This document shows positions 17,432 to 26,392 of a DNA stretch of 64,000 bases, piece by piece; positions within the stretch are counted from its first letter, which is position 1; every line of letters begins with the position of its first letter. The DNA comes from Kribbella jiaozuonensis. Lineage in GTDB: Bacteria; Actinomycetota; Actinomycetes; Propionibacteriales; Kribbellaceae. The DNA lies in NCBI RefSeq assembly GCF_005233875.1, contig NZ_SZPZ01000001.1, positions 2,232,001-2,296,000 on the forward strand, in the 5' to 3' direction. The translations under genes and the position numbers were made by a program. A model generated the notes under the pieces. That model did not search any database and was not told where the DNA came from. It saw only the letters and a program-made list of their open reading frames with translations.

Positions 17432-20092
17432 GTGCCGAAACTCGTCTACGACTTCGCCGAAGGCAACAAGGACATGAAACAGCTGCTCGGCGGGAAGGGG
17501 GCGAACCTGGCCGAGATGACCAATCTCGGCCTGCCGGTACCACCCGGCTTCACCATCACCGCCGACGCCTGCCGTGCCTACCTGGAGACCGGCGCGGTGC
17601 CGGCCGACCTCGCCGACGAGATCGACAAGCACGTCGATCTGTTGCAGCAGAAGATGGGCAAGAAGCTCGGCCAGGCCGACGACCCGCTGCTGGTCTCGGT
17701 CCGCTCCGGCGCCGCTGTATCGATGCCAGGCATGATGGAAACCGTCCTCAACGTCGGCCTCAACGACGACTCCGTGAACGGTCTCGCGCACCAGTCGGGC
17801 AACCCACGCTTCGCCTGGGACGCGTACCGGCGACTGATCCAGATGTTCGGCAAGACCGTGCTCGGTATGGAAGGCGATGTCTTCGAGGACGCGATCGAGG
17901 CGGCGAAGGAAGCCAAGGGCACCCGCAACGATCTCGACCTCGACGCCGACGACCTGAAGGCCCTGGTCGAGACGTTCAAGCGAGCCGTCCATGACCACAC
18001 CGGCCGCGAGTTCCCGCAGGACCCGCGGACCCAGATGGACCTGGCGACCGAGGCGGTCTTCCGCTCGTGGAACTCCGACCGCGCAATCCTCTACCGCCGC
18101 CAGGAGCGGATCCCGACCGACCTCGGCACGGCGGTCAACATCTGCTCGATGGTCTTCGGCAACCTCGGTATGGACTCCGGCACCGGCGTCGCCTTCACCC
18201 GCGACCCCTCGACCGGTCAGCACGGCGTGTACGGCGACTACCTGCAGAACGCGCAAGGCGAGGACGTCGTCGCAGGCATCCGCAACACGGTCCCGCTCGC
18301 GGACCTCGAACAGCTCGACCAGACGTCGTACGACGACTTGATGCAGATCATGGCGACGCTCGAAGGGCACTACAAGGACCTGTGCGACATCGAGTTCACC
18401 GTCGAGCGCGGCAAGCTGTGGATGCTGCAGACCCGCGTCGGTAAGCGGACCGCGGCGGCGGCGTTCCGGATCGCGACCAGCCTGGTCGACGAAGGCGTGA
18501 TCGATACCGACGAGGCGCTCCGGCGGGTGAAGGGTGCGCAGCTCGCGCAGCTGATGTTCCCGCGGTTCGACGCGGACGCCGAGAAGGAGCTGATCACCAA
18601 GGCGATCGGGGCCTCGCCGGGCGCGGCATCGGGCAAGGTCGTCTTCACCTCGGCCGCGGCGGTCGAGGCGGCCGATCGCGGTGAGAAGGTCATCCTGGTA
18701 CGGCGTGAGACGAATCCGGACGACCTGCACGGCATGATCGCGGCGCAGGGCATCCTGACCAGCCGCGGCGGCAAGACCTCGCACGCGGCGGTGGTTGCCC
18801 GCGGCATGGGCAAGACCTGCGTCTGCGGCGCCGAGGACCTCGACGTGAATGTTGCCCAAGGCACCATCAAGGTCAACGGCACGATCATGGAAGCCGGTGA
18901 GCTGATCTCGATCGACGGCACCACCGGCGAGGTCTTCCGCGGCGAGGTCCCGGTCGTCCCGTCACCGGTCGTGCAGTACTTCGAGGGCTCGCTCGCCCCG
19001 GAAGCCGGCGAGGAACTCGTCGCGTCGGTGCATCGGTTGATGACCCACGCGGACGAGGTACGGCGTCTCGGCGTACGCACCAACGCGGATACCGCGGACG
19101 ACGCGGCGCGGGCGCGGCGGTTCGGGGCCGAGGGCATCGGGTTGTGCCGGACCGAGCACATGTTCCTAGGGGAGCGGCGCGAGTCCGTCGAGCGGTTGAT
19201 CCTCGCGGAGAGCGACGCCGAGCTCGAGGCGGCGCTGGCCGAGCTGGAGCCCTTGCAGCGTGGGGATTTCCTGGAGTTGCTGACCGCGATGGACGGCCTG
19301 CCGGTGACGATCCGGTTGATCGACCCGCCGCTGCACGAGTTCCTTCCGTCGATGGAGGAGCTCGCGGTGAAGGTCGCCGTGGCGCGTGAGCGCGGCGAGG
19401 ACCCGGGTCGCAACGCGGCGCTGCTCGCGGCGGTCCAGCGGCTGCACGAGCAGAACCCGATGCTCGGCCTACGCGGCGTGCGGCTCGGACTGGTCATCCC
19501 TGGTCTGTTCGCGATGCAGGTACGGGCGATCGCGTCCGCCGCTGTCGAGCTGCGGGGCCGAGGTAAGGATCCGTGGCCGGAGATCATGATCCCGCTGGTC
19601 GGCGCCGTACAGGAGCTGCATCTGGCCCGCGACGAGGTCGAACGTGTGCTCGCCGAGGTCGGCGTCGCGGGGGAGATCCCGATCGGCACGATGATCGAGT
19701 TGCCGCGGGCCGCGGTGATCGCGGATCAGATCGCGGAAGCGGCCGACTTCTTCTCGTTCGGTACCAACGACCTGACCCAGACCACATGGGGCTTCAGCCG
19801 CGACGACGTCGAGAGCGCGTTCTTCTCGCGGTACCTGGAGAAGGGGATCTTCGCGGTGTCGCCGTTCGAGTCGATCGACCGCGAGGGCGTCGGCGCACTG
19901 GTGCGGACCGGAGTGGATCGCGGTCGCGCGACCAAGCCCGATCTCAAGCTCGGCATCTGCGGCGAACACGGCGGCGACCCGGACAGCATCCACTTCTTCC
20001 ACGACGTCGGCCTCGACTACGTCTCCTGCTCGCCGTTCCGTATTCCGGTGGCGCGCCTGGAAGCCGGGCGGGCAGCATTGGCGGGTGACTAG
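17432..20092 (+). CDS. ppdK: Pyruvate, phosphate dikinase
   Basis: The 886-residue enzyme interconverts pyruvate, ATP and phosphate with PEP, AMP and pyrophosphate. The N-terminal nucleotide-binding part (GGKGANLAEM), the phosphohistidine motif GGKTSHAAVVARGMGK (about 450) and the C-terminal PEP/pyruvate barrel with GICGEHGGDP and its catalytic Cys (about 845) are all present. The length is typical. Two GTGs are possible: 17426, or 17432, which has AGGGAG at better spacing. In actinomycetes it serves gluconeogenic or pyrophosphate-linked glycolytic flux. Confidence 0.95.
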   Translation: MPKLVYDFAEGNKDMKQLLGGKGANLAEMTNLGLPVPPGFTITADACRAYLETGAVPADLADEIDKHVDLLQQKMGKKLGQADDPLLVSVRSGAAVSMPGMMETVLNVGLNDDSVNGLAHQSGNPRFAWDAYRRLIQMFGKTVLGMEGDVFEDAIEAAKEAKGTRNDLDLDADDLKALVETFKRAVHDHTGREFPQDPRTQMDLATEAVFRSWNSDRAILYRRQERIPTDLGTAVNICSMVFGNLGMDSGTGVAFTRDPSTGQHGVYGDYLQNAQGEDVVAGIRNTVPLADLEQLDQTSYDDLMQIMATLEGHYKDLCDIEFTVERGKLWMLQTRVGKRTAAAAFRIATSLVDEGVIDTDEALRRVKGAQLAQLMFPRFDADAEKELITKAIGASPGAASGKVVFTSAAAVEAADRGEKVILVRRETNPDDLHGMIAAQGILTSRGGKTSHAAVVARGMGKTCVCGAEDLDVNVAQGTIKVNGTIMEAGELISIDGTTGEVFRGEVPVVPSPVVQYFEGSLAPEAGEELVASVHRLMTHADEVRRLGVRTNADTADDAARARRFGAEGIGLCRTEHMFLGERRESVERLILAESDAELEAALAELEPLQRGDFLELLTAMDGLPVTIRLIDPPLHEFLPSMEELAVKVAVARERGEDPGRNAALLAAVQRLHEQNPMLGLRGVRLGLVIPGLFAMQVRAIASAAVELRGRGKDPWPEIMIPLVGAVQELHLARDEVERVLAEVGVAGEIPIGTMIELPRAAVIADQIAEAADFFSFGTNDLTQTTWGFSRDDVESAFFSRYLEKGIFAVSPFESIDREGVGALVRTGVDRGRATKPDLKLGICGEHGGDPDSIHFFHDVGLDYVSCSPFRIPVARLEAGRAALAGD

Positions 20093-20864
20093 AGAGAGTC
20101 TCCGGCAGACCTTCGGGGAGGACGCGGAGCTGTACGACCGCGTCCGCCCCACCTATCCACCCGAACTCTTCGACGACCTGGCCGGGATCGTGGGCGACCA
20201 TCCACGTGTCCTCGAGATCGGCCCCGGCACCGGCCAGGCAACGTCCGCCATGGTGGACCGCGGCTGGCCGGTCACCGCCGTTGAACTCAGTCCCGACCTC
20301 GCCGGCGTGCTGAAGCGCAGGCTTCCGGGCATCGAAGTAATCGTCGCGGACTTCGACACCTGGGACCTGCCGGCGCAGACCTTCGAACTCGTCGTCTCGG
20401 CGACCGCGTTCCATTGGCTCGACCCGGCAACGCGCATGCAGCGATGTGTCGACGTCCTGCGGCCGGGTGGCGCGCTGGCGGTCGTGTCGACACATCACGT
20501 CGCGGGCGGAAGCGAGCAGTTGTTCGCCGACGTGCAGTCCTGCTACGACCGATTCACCGACGACGCCACCACGGACGGATTACCCGCGGCGGACGACGTA
20601 CCTAATGATCCCGAAGGGATCGAACGAAGTGGGCTTTTCGGGTCCGTCGAGTTTCGCAGATATGTCTGGGATGTGGACTATTCGGCCGCGCAGTACCTCG
20701 AACTTTTGTCCTCATACTCGGGTCATCGGGCCTTGACAATCGAGCGGCGTGACCGACTGTACGACTGCATCGGCGCTCGCATCGAGGCAGCCGGGGGCTC
20801 GATCACGAAGCGTTATTTGAATCAACTGTCTGTAGGAATTTCTCTTAACCAACCCCTTGCGTAG
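20085..20864 (+). CDS. Class I SAM-dependent methyltransferase
   Basis: The 259-residue protein shows the SAM-binding motif VLEIGPGTGQAT (about 42-53), an acidic residue at the end of strand 2 (VTAVELS) and a methyltransferase-11-like core (VVSATAFHWLDP, about 105-116). The GTG start overlaps the ppdK stop by 8 bases, so they are co-transcribed, though no functional link is obvious. The last quarter has lower GC than its surroundings. The substrate is unknown. Confidence 0.82.
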   Translation: MTRESLRQTFGEDAELYDRVRPTYPPELFDDLAGIVGDHPRVLEIGPGTGQATSAMVDRGWPVTAVELSPDLAGVLKRRLPGIEVIVADFDTWDLPAQTFELVVSATAFHWLDPATRMQRCVDVLRPGGALAVVSTHHVAGGSEQLFADVQSCYDRFTDDATTDGLPAADDVPNDPEGIERSGLFGSVEFRRYVWDVDYSAAQYLELLSSYSGHRALTIERRDRLYDCIGARIEAAGGSITKRYLNQLSVGISLNQPLA

Positions 20865-20892
20865 CGGGTCATGGACTGGTCAGAATAACCGG

Positions 20893-20971
20893 GCGGGAAG
20901 GGAGATCACTCGTCGACTTTCGGGTCTGACCTGAACCAGCCGCTGTGGCGGCTCGTGACTCCCTTTCCCGC
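20893..20971. terminator. Nested inverted repeat after the methyltransferase gene
   Basis: GCGGGAAGGGAGATCAC (20893-20909) pairs almost perfectly with GTGACTCCCTTTCCCGC (20955-20971). The loop contains a second perfect hairpin AGCCGC-TGTG-GCGGCT (20938-20953). It may be a transcription terminator or a structured untranslated RNA before the YciI gene. No U-tract directly follows. Confidence 0.4.
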
Positions 20972-21012
20972 ACCAAATCCCTTTGTTTCTTCGGTCGTTG
21001 TAGGGTTTCGGC

Positions 21013-21291
21013 ATGGCCCTTTATGTCGTGCAGCTGCGCTTCGACCCCGCCGACACCGACCGCCGTCTCGAGGTCCGTCCGGCCCACCGCGAGTACCTGA
21101 CCGAGCTGAAGGAAGCCGGCAAGCTCGTCACCGCCGGACCGTTCCCCGACCAGACCGGCGCCCTGCTCATCTACGACGTAGCCGACGAGGCCGAGCTCCG
21201 CGACATCCTCGCCAAGGACCCGTACACCCCGGCCGACGTCTACGAGCTCGCCACGCTCTCGGAGTGGCAGCCCCTCTTCCCGATCAGCTGA
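21013..21291 (+). CDS. YciI family protein
   Basis: The 92-residue single-domain protein is a ferredoxin-like dimeric barrel of the YciI family. It has the conserved RPAHREYL (His 25) and GPFPDQTGALLIYDV around 39-53. Family members often carry a His-Asp pair suited to small-molecule catalysis, but physiological substrates are mostly unknown. It stands alone, and its stop overlaps the convergent lipoprotein gene by 8 bases. Confidence 0.85.
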   Translation: MALYVVQLRFDPADTDRRLEVRPAHREYLTELKEAGKLVTAGPFPDQTGALLIYDVADEAELRDILAKDPYTPADVYELATLSEWQPLFPIS

Positions 21292-22528
21292 GCGACCCCA
21301 GCAACGCAAGCGTCTTCGCCCAGCCCTGCAGGAGGGCGGATTCGTTCGCAGGGCGGGTGCCACCGAGAGCGGTCGGCCCGATGATCGGGTGGTCGAGGAT
21401 CGTGCCGTGCGGTAGGTACGGTGTGCCGCCGACGCCGTGACCCGCGCCGGTGACGATCACCGCCTCGTGCGGGAACTCGGCATGCGCTGTGTCGAGTTCC
21501 TGCATGATCAGCTCCGCGGACTGCCTCGAACCCCACTGCGCGTCGGCGGAGCCGGCCACGGCGAGGACCGGACCGTCCACGCCGTCGACCGGGATCGGAT
21601 CCTCCGGCGCCAACGCCTTGCCCTGATAAGTCCACGCCGCGCCGCCTTGACGGGGGAAGGAGCCCGTCAGGTGGGCGCCCGGCGCGAACAGCACGGTCCC
21701 GTCGATGAGATGCGGGAAGTGATCGGCCACCAGCAACGCCGCCTCAGTGCCGAACGACGTACCCATCACGACCAGGCGCGCCGGATCGACCCCGGGTTGC
21801 CTCGCGAGCCAGGCGGCCGCCGACGCGAAGTACTCGAGCGGGATGTTGTGCAGGTCGTCCGGTACGCCGGGCGCGTGGAAGTACGCCAGCGCCAGCACCG
21901 GATATCCGTGCGACGCCAACAGGTTCGGGCTCGACTGCGGAGGTATGCCGCCTTCCGAGCCACCGAGCAGGAGGACCGCGGGATGCTTGGCGCCGTCCGG
22001 CTTCGGGGCGACGTAGATCCCGGTGAGCTTGTGCTTGGCCATCGTGAGCGACTGGCTTGTCACGCCGGCGGACGTCCACTGCCGGGTGAGCGTCGTACTC
22101 CCGAGCCGTTTCCCGTCGCGGCTCACGAAGACGTCGAGGTGCTCGACGAATCGTCCGTTGTCCGTCGGCGGGATGTACGACTGCTTGTCGGGATCGCCGT
22201 CCGGCGGGTTCATCGACCAGAACAGCCCCATCCCGTCGACGTTCTGGTAGCTCCCGCTCGTGGGCTTCGCGGTGTCGAGGTCGACGGTGCCGTGGGCGTC
22301 GGCGGTGAACGTCGCTTCGCCGTGCCACTTCTTTCCGTCCCGGTCTACCGCGTCGGCGCCGACGGTTGCCGACTCGTTCGCGGGTATGTCGGTCACCTTC
22401 AGGTGGACAGGTTGGTCGGCCAGCGTCACCGCCTGGTCGACGGTGAGGGCAGCGTGATCGGATCCGTTCGACGAACATCCCGCCACCACCAGGCAACAGG
22501 CGAGCGCAGTCGGCAACGATCGGTTCAC
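21284..22528 (-). CDS. Lipoprotein acyl-CoA thioesterase/BAAT-like hydrolase
   Basis: The GTG at 22528 gives a 414-residue protein beginning with a lipoprotein signal (VNRSLPTALACCLVVAGC); the lipobox cysteine is residue 17. A longer upstream reading would bury the signal. A beta-rich N-terminal domain (about 25-180) precedes an alpha/beta hydrolase of the BAAT/acyl-CoA thioester hydrolase type, with LLLGGSEGGIPP for the oxyanion region and nucleophile motif GTSFG (about 256). The predicted histidine is in GAGHGVGG. It should act outside the membrane, so acyl-CoA is unlikely as its substrate. Confidence 0.8.
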   Translation of the reverse strand: MNRSLPTALACCLVVAGCSSNGSDHAALTVDQAVTLADQPVHLKVTDIPANESATVGADAVDRDGKKWHGEATFTADAHGTVDLDTAKPTSGSYQNVDGMGLFWSMNPPDGDPDKQSYIPPTDNGRFVEHLDVFVSRDGKRLGSTTLTRQWTSAGVTSQSLTMAKHKLTGIYVAPKPDGAKHPAVLLLGGSEGGIPPQSSPNLLASHGYPVLALAYFHAPGVPDDLHNIPLEYFASAAAWLARQPGVDPARLVVMGTSFGTEAALLVADHFPHLIDGTVLFAPGAHLTGSFPRQGGAAWTYQGKALAPEDPIPVDGVDGPVLAVAGSADAQWGSRQSAELIMQELDTAHAEFPHEAVIVTGAGHGVGGTPYLPHGTILDHPIIGPTALGGTRPANESALLQGWAKTLALLGSLS

Positions 22529-22574
22529 CGATCCAGATTGACACCCGGGGGAGTCATTTCGAGCAGCGTCGAAA

Positions 22575-23798
22575 TCAGGCTTCGGCGGCTTCGAGGTCCA
22601 GGTGGTCGACGTACGCCCAGAGCCAGACGAGCGGGGCAAGGACGAGTTCGGGTTCGTTGTCCTCGTCGGCGATGAACAGCATCGACGCCTCGCCGTTGCT
22701 GATGTCCTCGATCACCGCTTCGCACATCTCGAGCGCGAGCTCGAACGGCAGCAGTCGCGGCCCGTTCTCCCAGCGCGGCTCGGGCAGCGGCAGCACGGGC
22801 GCCTCGTCGGTCCCGTCCAGCTCGACCGATACCTTCTGCAGCTCCTCGTACAGGTCGTACGAGATCAGTCCCGCGAACGGTCGCCCGTCCAGCCCGATCA
22901 GGTACGGATCGTCGGCCCCCTCGCGGAAGGTGTCGCGGATGTCCGGCAGCGCCGCCTTGAGGTCGGTCGCCTCCAGGTACGGCGCTTCGTCCGGCTCCTC
23001 CTCGTCAACGTCCACCTCGACCAGCCCGCTGCGCATCTGGTCGAACTGATGCAGCAGCTGGTTCAACTCGTCGTACGCCCCGGCGCCCGGCGCCTGCTGC
23101 GCCCGCGCCTCCAGGTCGCGTAGGTGGTCGACCAGATCGTCCTCGAAGTGCAGCTCGTACCGCGGCAGGCCCGGCTCGCGACCAGCGTTGATCTGCGCGA
23201 CGAGCTGCGTCGAGACCGGCCCGATCCGCTCGGCCAGCACCTCCAGCGGCGTGGTCGGCTTCTCCTCGTCGTCGTGAGCGCAGGAGTCGTCCTCGCCCTT
23301 GCCGTCGCCCTCCATCGCCAGCAGCACCTGGAACGCCTGGAACGAGAGCAGCGCGGCGGTCGCCATCGTCCCGTCGCCGATCAGCATCAGCGGATTCCCG
23401 CCGGCCTCGGTACGGCGTACGTGGTCGGACATCAGCGTCGCGGCCTGCTCGACGTTCACCTGGCTGGCCAGTGACGACAGCCCGTGGTCCGTGTCCACGC
23501 CGAGCAGCTCGACCAGCCGCTCCGAGCTCATGTCGAAGTTCGAGCGCAGGTAGTACCGCAGCCAGCCGGCGTCGACCGGGTTGCCGAGCAGCTCGGCGAT
23601 CCGGGCGCGGAAGTCGGCCAGGTCGGCGATCGCCAGCACCACCAGAACCGGCTGGTCGCCGTCGCCGATCACCAGCGGCCGGGTATCACCGTTGTGGAAT
23701 CCTTCGATTACCTGGTGCAAGCTGTCCGCGGCTGCCTCGAGCGGCCACGACTCCGCCTCGAACTCGTTGACCACCGCGGCGGAGGTGTCGTCGGGCAT
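22575..23798 (-). CDS. Acidic protein with four Phd-antitoxin-like segments, function unknown
   Basis: The 407-residue acidic protein has no recognised whole-length family. Four segments follow one pattern, a small-residue loop, a hydrophobic strand, a polar turn and a second strand leading into a helix: RPLVIGDGDQPVLVVL (about 40), NPLMLIGDGTMATAALL (about 134), DPYLIGLDGRPFAGLISYDL (about 296) and SMLFIADEDNEPELVLAPL (about 375). The third closely resembles the Phd/YefM antitoxin core. No toxin gene is adjacent. It may be a chain of degenerate Phd-like folds; this is inference. Confidence 0.6.
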   Translation of the reverse strand: MPDDTSAAVVNEFEAESWPLEAAADSLHQVIEGFHNGDTRPLVIGDGDQPVLVVLAIADLADFRARIAELLGNPVDAGWLRYYLRSNFDMSSERLVELLGVDTDHGLSSLASQVNVEQAATLMSDHVRRTEAGGNPLMLIGDGTMATAALLSFQAFQVLLAMEGDGKGEDDSCAHDDEEKPTTPLEVLAERIGPVSTQLVAQINAGREPGLPRYELHFEDDLVDHLRDLEARAQQAPGAGAYDELNQLLHQFDQMRSGLVEVDVDEEEPDEAPYLEATDLKAALPDIRDTFREGADDPYLIGLDGRPFAGLISYDLYEELQKVSVELDGTDEAPVLPLPEPRWENGPRLLPFELALEMCEAVIEDISNGEASMLFIADEDNEPELVLAPLVWLWAYVDHLDLEAAEA

Positions 23799-23943
23799 CT
23801 GCTGATCCTCTCCGGGGTGCGGCGGGAGTTGGGGGTAACTGTAGGCTGCGGGCGTTTCACCAGGTCACACGGGTCCTCAGGACCCTCGGGCTTCGGCTGC
23901 ACGTGACATTGGATACGCTGGCACCGGCGGGTCGGTGCAGAGG

Positions 23944-23961
23944 TATCTCACATGTGAGATA
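23944..23961. promoter_or_regulatory. 18-bp perfect palindrome before the XRE-MurA gene
   Basis: TATCTCACATGTGAGATA reads the same on both strands and ends 11 bases before the GTG start of the fused regulator-enzyme gene. It probably binds the XRE domain of that protein as a dimer, giving autoregulation. Confidence 0.75.
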
Positions 23962-23972
23962 AGGTCCGGCGC

Positions 23973-25499
23973 GTGACCGATGACTACCTGAGCCGGATCG
24001 GAAACCTCATCCGGGACGCCCGCAAGCATCGCGGCTGGACGCAGACGCAGCTCGCGGAAGTACTGAACACCAGCCAGAGTGCGGTGAACAGGATCGAGAA
24101 GGGTCATCAGAACCTCACCCTCGAGATGCTCGCCCGGATCGGCGAGGCGCTCGACTCGGAAATTGTCTCTCTCGGCGGCGGCCCGGTCCACCTTCGCGTC
24201 GCCGGCGGCCGGCGACTTTCCGGATCCATCGACGTCAAGTCGAGCAAGAACGCCGGTGTCGCGCTGCTGTGCGCATCGCTGCTGAACAAGGGCCGTACGA
24301 CGCTGCGCAAGGTCGCCCGGATCGAAGAGGTCAACCGTCTCCTCGAGGTGCTGAACTCGATCGGCGTCCGCACCACCTGGCTGAACGACGCCGGTGACCT
24401 CGAGATCGTCCCGCCGGCACACCTCGACCTGAGCTCGATGGACGCCGAGGCGGCCCGTCGTACCCGTTCGATCATCATGTTCCTCGGCCCGCTGCTGCAC
24501 CGCGAGGATGCGTTCGAGCTGCCGTACGCCGGTGGCTGCGACCTCGGCACGCGCACCGTCGAGCCGCACCTGACCGCGCTCCGCCCGTTCGGCCTCGAGG
24601 TTAAGGCGACCGGCGGGCAGTACCACGCACTGGTCAACCGGGCGATCACGCCGGGCAAGCCGATCGTGCTGACCGAGCGCGGCGACACCGTGACCGAGAA
24701 CGCGATCATGGCCGCCGCGCGGTACGACGGCGTGACCGTGATCCGCAACGCCAGCCCGAACTACATGGTCCAGGACCTGTGCTTCTACCTCGACCTGCTC
24801 GGCGTGAAGATCGACGGCATCGGTACGACGACGCTCACCGTGCACGGCCGCGCAGACATCGACGTCGACGTCGACTACGCGCCGTCCGAGGACCCGATCG
24901 AGGCGATGAGCCTGCTCACCGCGGCGATCGTGACCAAGTCCGAGATCACCATCCGGCGCGCGCCGGTGGAGTTCCTCGAGATCGAGCTCGCGCTGCTCGA
25001 GGAGATGGGGCTCGACTACGACCGCAGTACGGAGTACCTGGCCGAGAACGGCCGGACCCGGCTGGTCGACCTCACCACCCGCCCGTCGAAGCTGCACGCG
25101 CCGATCGACAAGGTCCACCCGATGCCGTTCCCGGGGCTGAACATCGACAACCTGCCGTTCTTCGCGGTCATCGCGGCGATCGCGACCGGGCAGACGCTGA
25201 TCCACGACTGGGTCTACGAGAACCGCGCGATCTACCTGACCGACCTGAACAAGCTCGGCGGCCGGGTCAAACTGCTCGACCCGCACCGCGTGATGGTCGA
25301 AGGCCCGACGCACTTCTCCGGCACCGAGATGATGTGCCCGCCGGCACTTCGCCCGGCCGTCGTCACGCTGATCGCGATGATGGCCGCGAAGGGTACGTCG
25401 GTACTGCGCAGCGTCTACGTGATCAACCGCGGCTACGAGGACCTCGCCACCCGGCTCAACTCGCTAGGCGCTCAGATCGAGACCTTCCGGGACATCTGA
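23973..25499 (+). CDS. murA: XRE helix-turn-helix fused to UDP-GlcNAc 1-carboxyvinyltransferase (MurA)
   Basis: The 508-residue protein begins with an XRE HTH (about 6-62; GWTQTQLAEVLNTSQSAVNRIE) and continues as a full MurA from about 72 (SGSIDVKSSKNAGVALL). MurA adds enolpyruvate to UDP-GlcNAc, the first committed step of peptidoglycan synthesis. The catalytic loop AGGCDLG keeps the fosfomycin-target cysteine (about 189). The remaining two-lobe core is complete. A DNA-binding enzyme beside a perfect palindrome implies self-regulation, perhaps sensing UDP-GlcNAc or PEP. A second, unfused MurA probably exists elsewhere. Confidence 0.9.
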   Translation: MTDDYLSRIGNLIRDARKHRGWTQTQLAEVLNTSQSAVNRIEKGHQNLTLEMLARIGEALDSEIVSLGGGPVHLRVAGGRRLSGSIDVKSSKNAGVALLCASLLNKGRTTLRKVARIEEVNRLLEVLNSIGVRTTWLNDAGDLEIVPPAHLDLSSMDAEAARRTRSIIMFLGPLLHREDAFELPYAGGCDLGTRTVEPHLTALRPFGLEVKATGGQYHALVNRAITPGKPIVLTERGDTVTENAIMAAARYDGVTVIRNASPNYMVQDLCFYLDLLGVKIDGIGTTTLTVHGRADIDVDVDYAPSEDPIEAMSLLTAAIVTKSEITIRRAPVEFLEIELALLEEMGLDYDRSTEYLAENGRTRLVDLTTRPSKLHAPIDKVHPMPFPGLNIDNLPFFAVIAAIATGQTLIHDWVYENRAIYLTDLNKLGGRVKLLDPHRVMVEGPTHFSGTEMMCPPALRPAVVTLIAMMAAKGTSVLRSVYVINRGYEDLATRLNSLGAQIETFRDI

Positions 25500-26309
25500 G
25501 TCCTGCAGGAAGGCGACCGCCTCGGCGATCACAGCCGGGTCCTGGAGGATCCGGCTGTGGCCGAGGCCTGTGGTGGGCAGGAAATGCGCCCGCTCGCCAT
25601 AGTTCCGCAGCAACACCTGCGCCTGCGCTGGGTCCACGACGTCGTCCTCGTCGTTGTGGATCACGAGTAGCTCGGCCTTCCCGGTCGCGACCGAGAATCG
25701 GTTCCAGATCTGGTTGTCGCCGTCGAAGTACCCGCGCTCGATCGACCGGCGCAGGTGCTTGTTGATCTTCGGACCCAGCCCGAGCGCCGCGCAGAACGTA
25801 TCGGCCAGGTAGCCGAAGTCCGCGACGCCGCTGATCGTCACGATCCGCCGCGCTGCCACGCCCTCGCGGACCGCGTACAACGCGAACGGCACGCCGAGCG
25901 AATGTGCGATCACGCCTTCGAACGGTCCGTGCCGTTCCTCGAGCTGCTGGATGATTCGCTGATGCCCGAGGATCGACACGATCGGCCCGGGGGAGTCGCC
26001 GTGCCCGGGCGCGTCGTACGACACCGGGCTGTATCCGAGCTCGAGCAGTCGCGTGATGAATCCGGCGTACCGCGATGCCCGTGACCGCCAGCCGTGCACG
26101 AGCAGCACCGGCCGTTTGCCGTCGCCCCACGCGTAGGTGAGCACGCCGTCGATGTCTTCGACCCGTGCCGCGTCGTGGACGTGGCGCTCGCTGTCACGGA
26201 TCTGGCCGCGGGCGAGCGGGCGGCGCCACAGCCCGAACGCGAGCCGGCCGCCGAGCCGTGGCGACACCGCTCCGATGGTCCGCAGACCCGTGCCGATCAG
26301 CTGCTGCAT
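25464..26309 (-). CDS. Alpha/beta hydrolase
   Basis: The 281-residue protein has the fold's usual marks: VLLVHGW for the oxyanion hole (about 68-74), YDAPGHGDSPG, nucleophile elbow AHSLG (Ser about 137), an acid in NDEDDVVD (about 229) and histidine in GLGHSR (about 254). No signal peptide is present. It overlaps the convergent murA end by 36 bases and is divergent from a TetR gene that probably controls it, given the shared operator. Confidence 0.85.
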   Translation of the reverse strand: MQQLIGTGLRTIGAVSPRLGGRLAFGLWRRPLARGQIRDSERHVHDAARVEDIDGVLTYAWGDGKRPVLLVHGWRSRASRYAGFITRLLELGYSPVSYDAPGHGDSPGPIVSILGHQRIIQQLEERHGPFEGVIAHSLGVPFALYAVREGVAARRIVTISGVADFGYLADTFCAALGLGPKINKHLRRSIERGYFDGDNQIWNRFSVATGKAELLVIHNDEDDVVDPAQAQVLLRNYGERAHFLPTTGLGHSRILQDPAVIAEAVAFLQDSDVPEGLDLSA

Positions 26310-26328
26310 GAACGTCCTCCCCTAACTA

Positions 26329-26342
26329 TACGAACGGTCGTA
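26329..26342. promoter_or_regulatory. TetR-type operator between hydrolase and regulator genes
   Basis: The inverted repeat TACGA-ACGG-TCGTA lies in the divergent gap, 19 bases from the hydrolase start and about 50 bases from the regulator start. The surrounding stretch is unusually AT-rich for this genome, as expected for overlapping promoters. Confidence 0.6.
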
Positions 26343-26392
26343 CTATTACTTTTGCACGAGATCATCGTCAAGGGCAACTAGGATCGGGAGCC

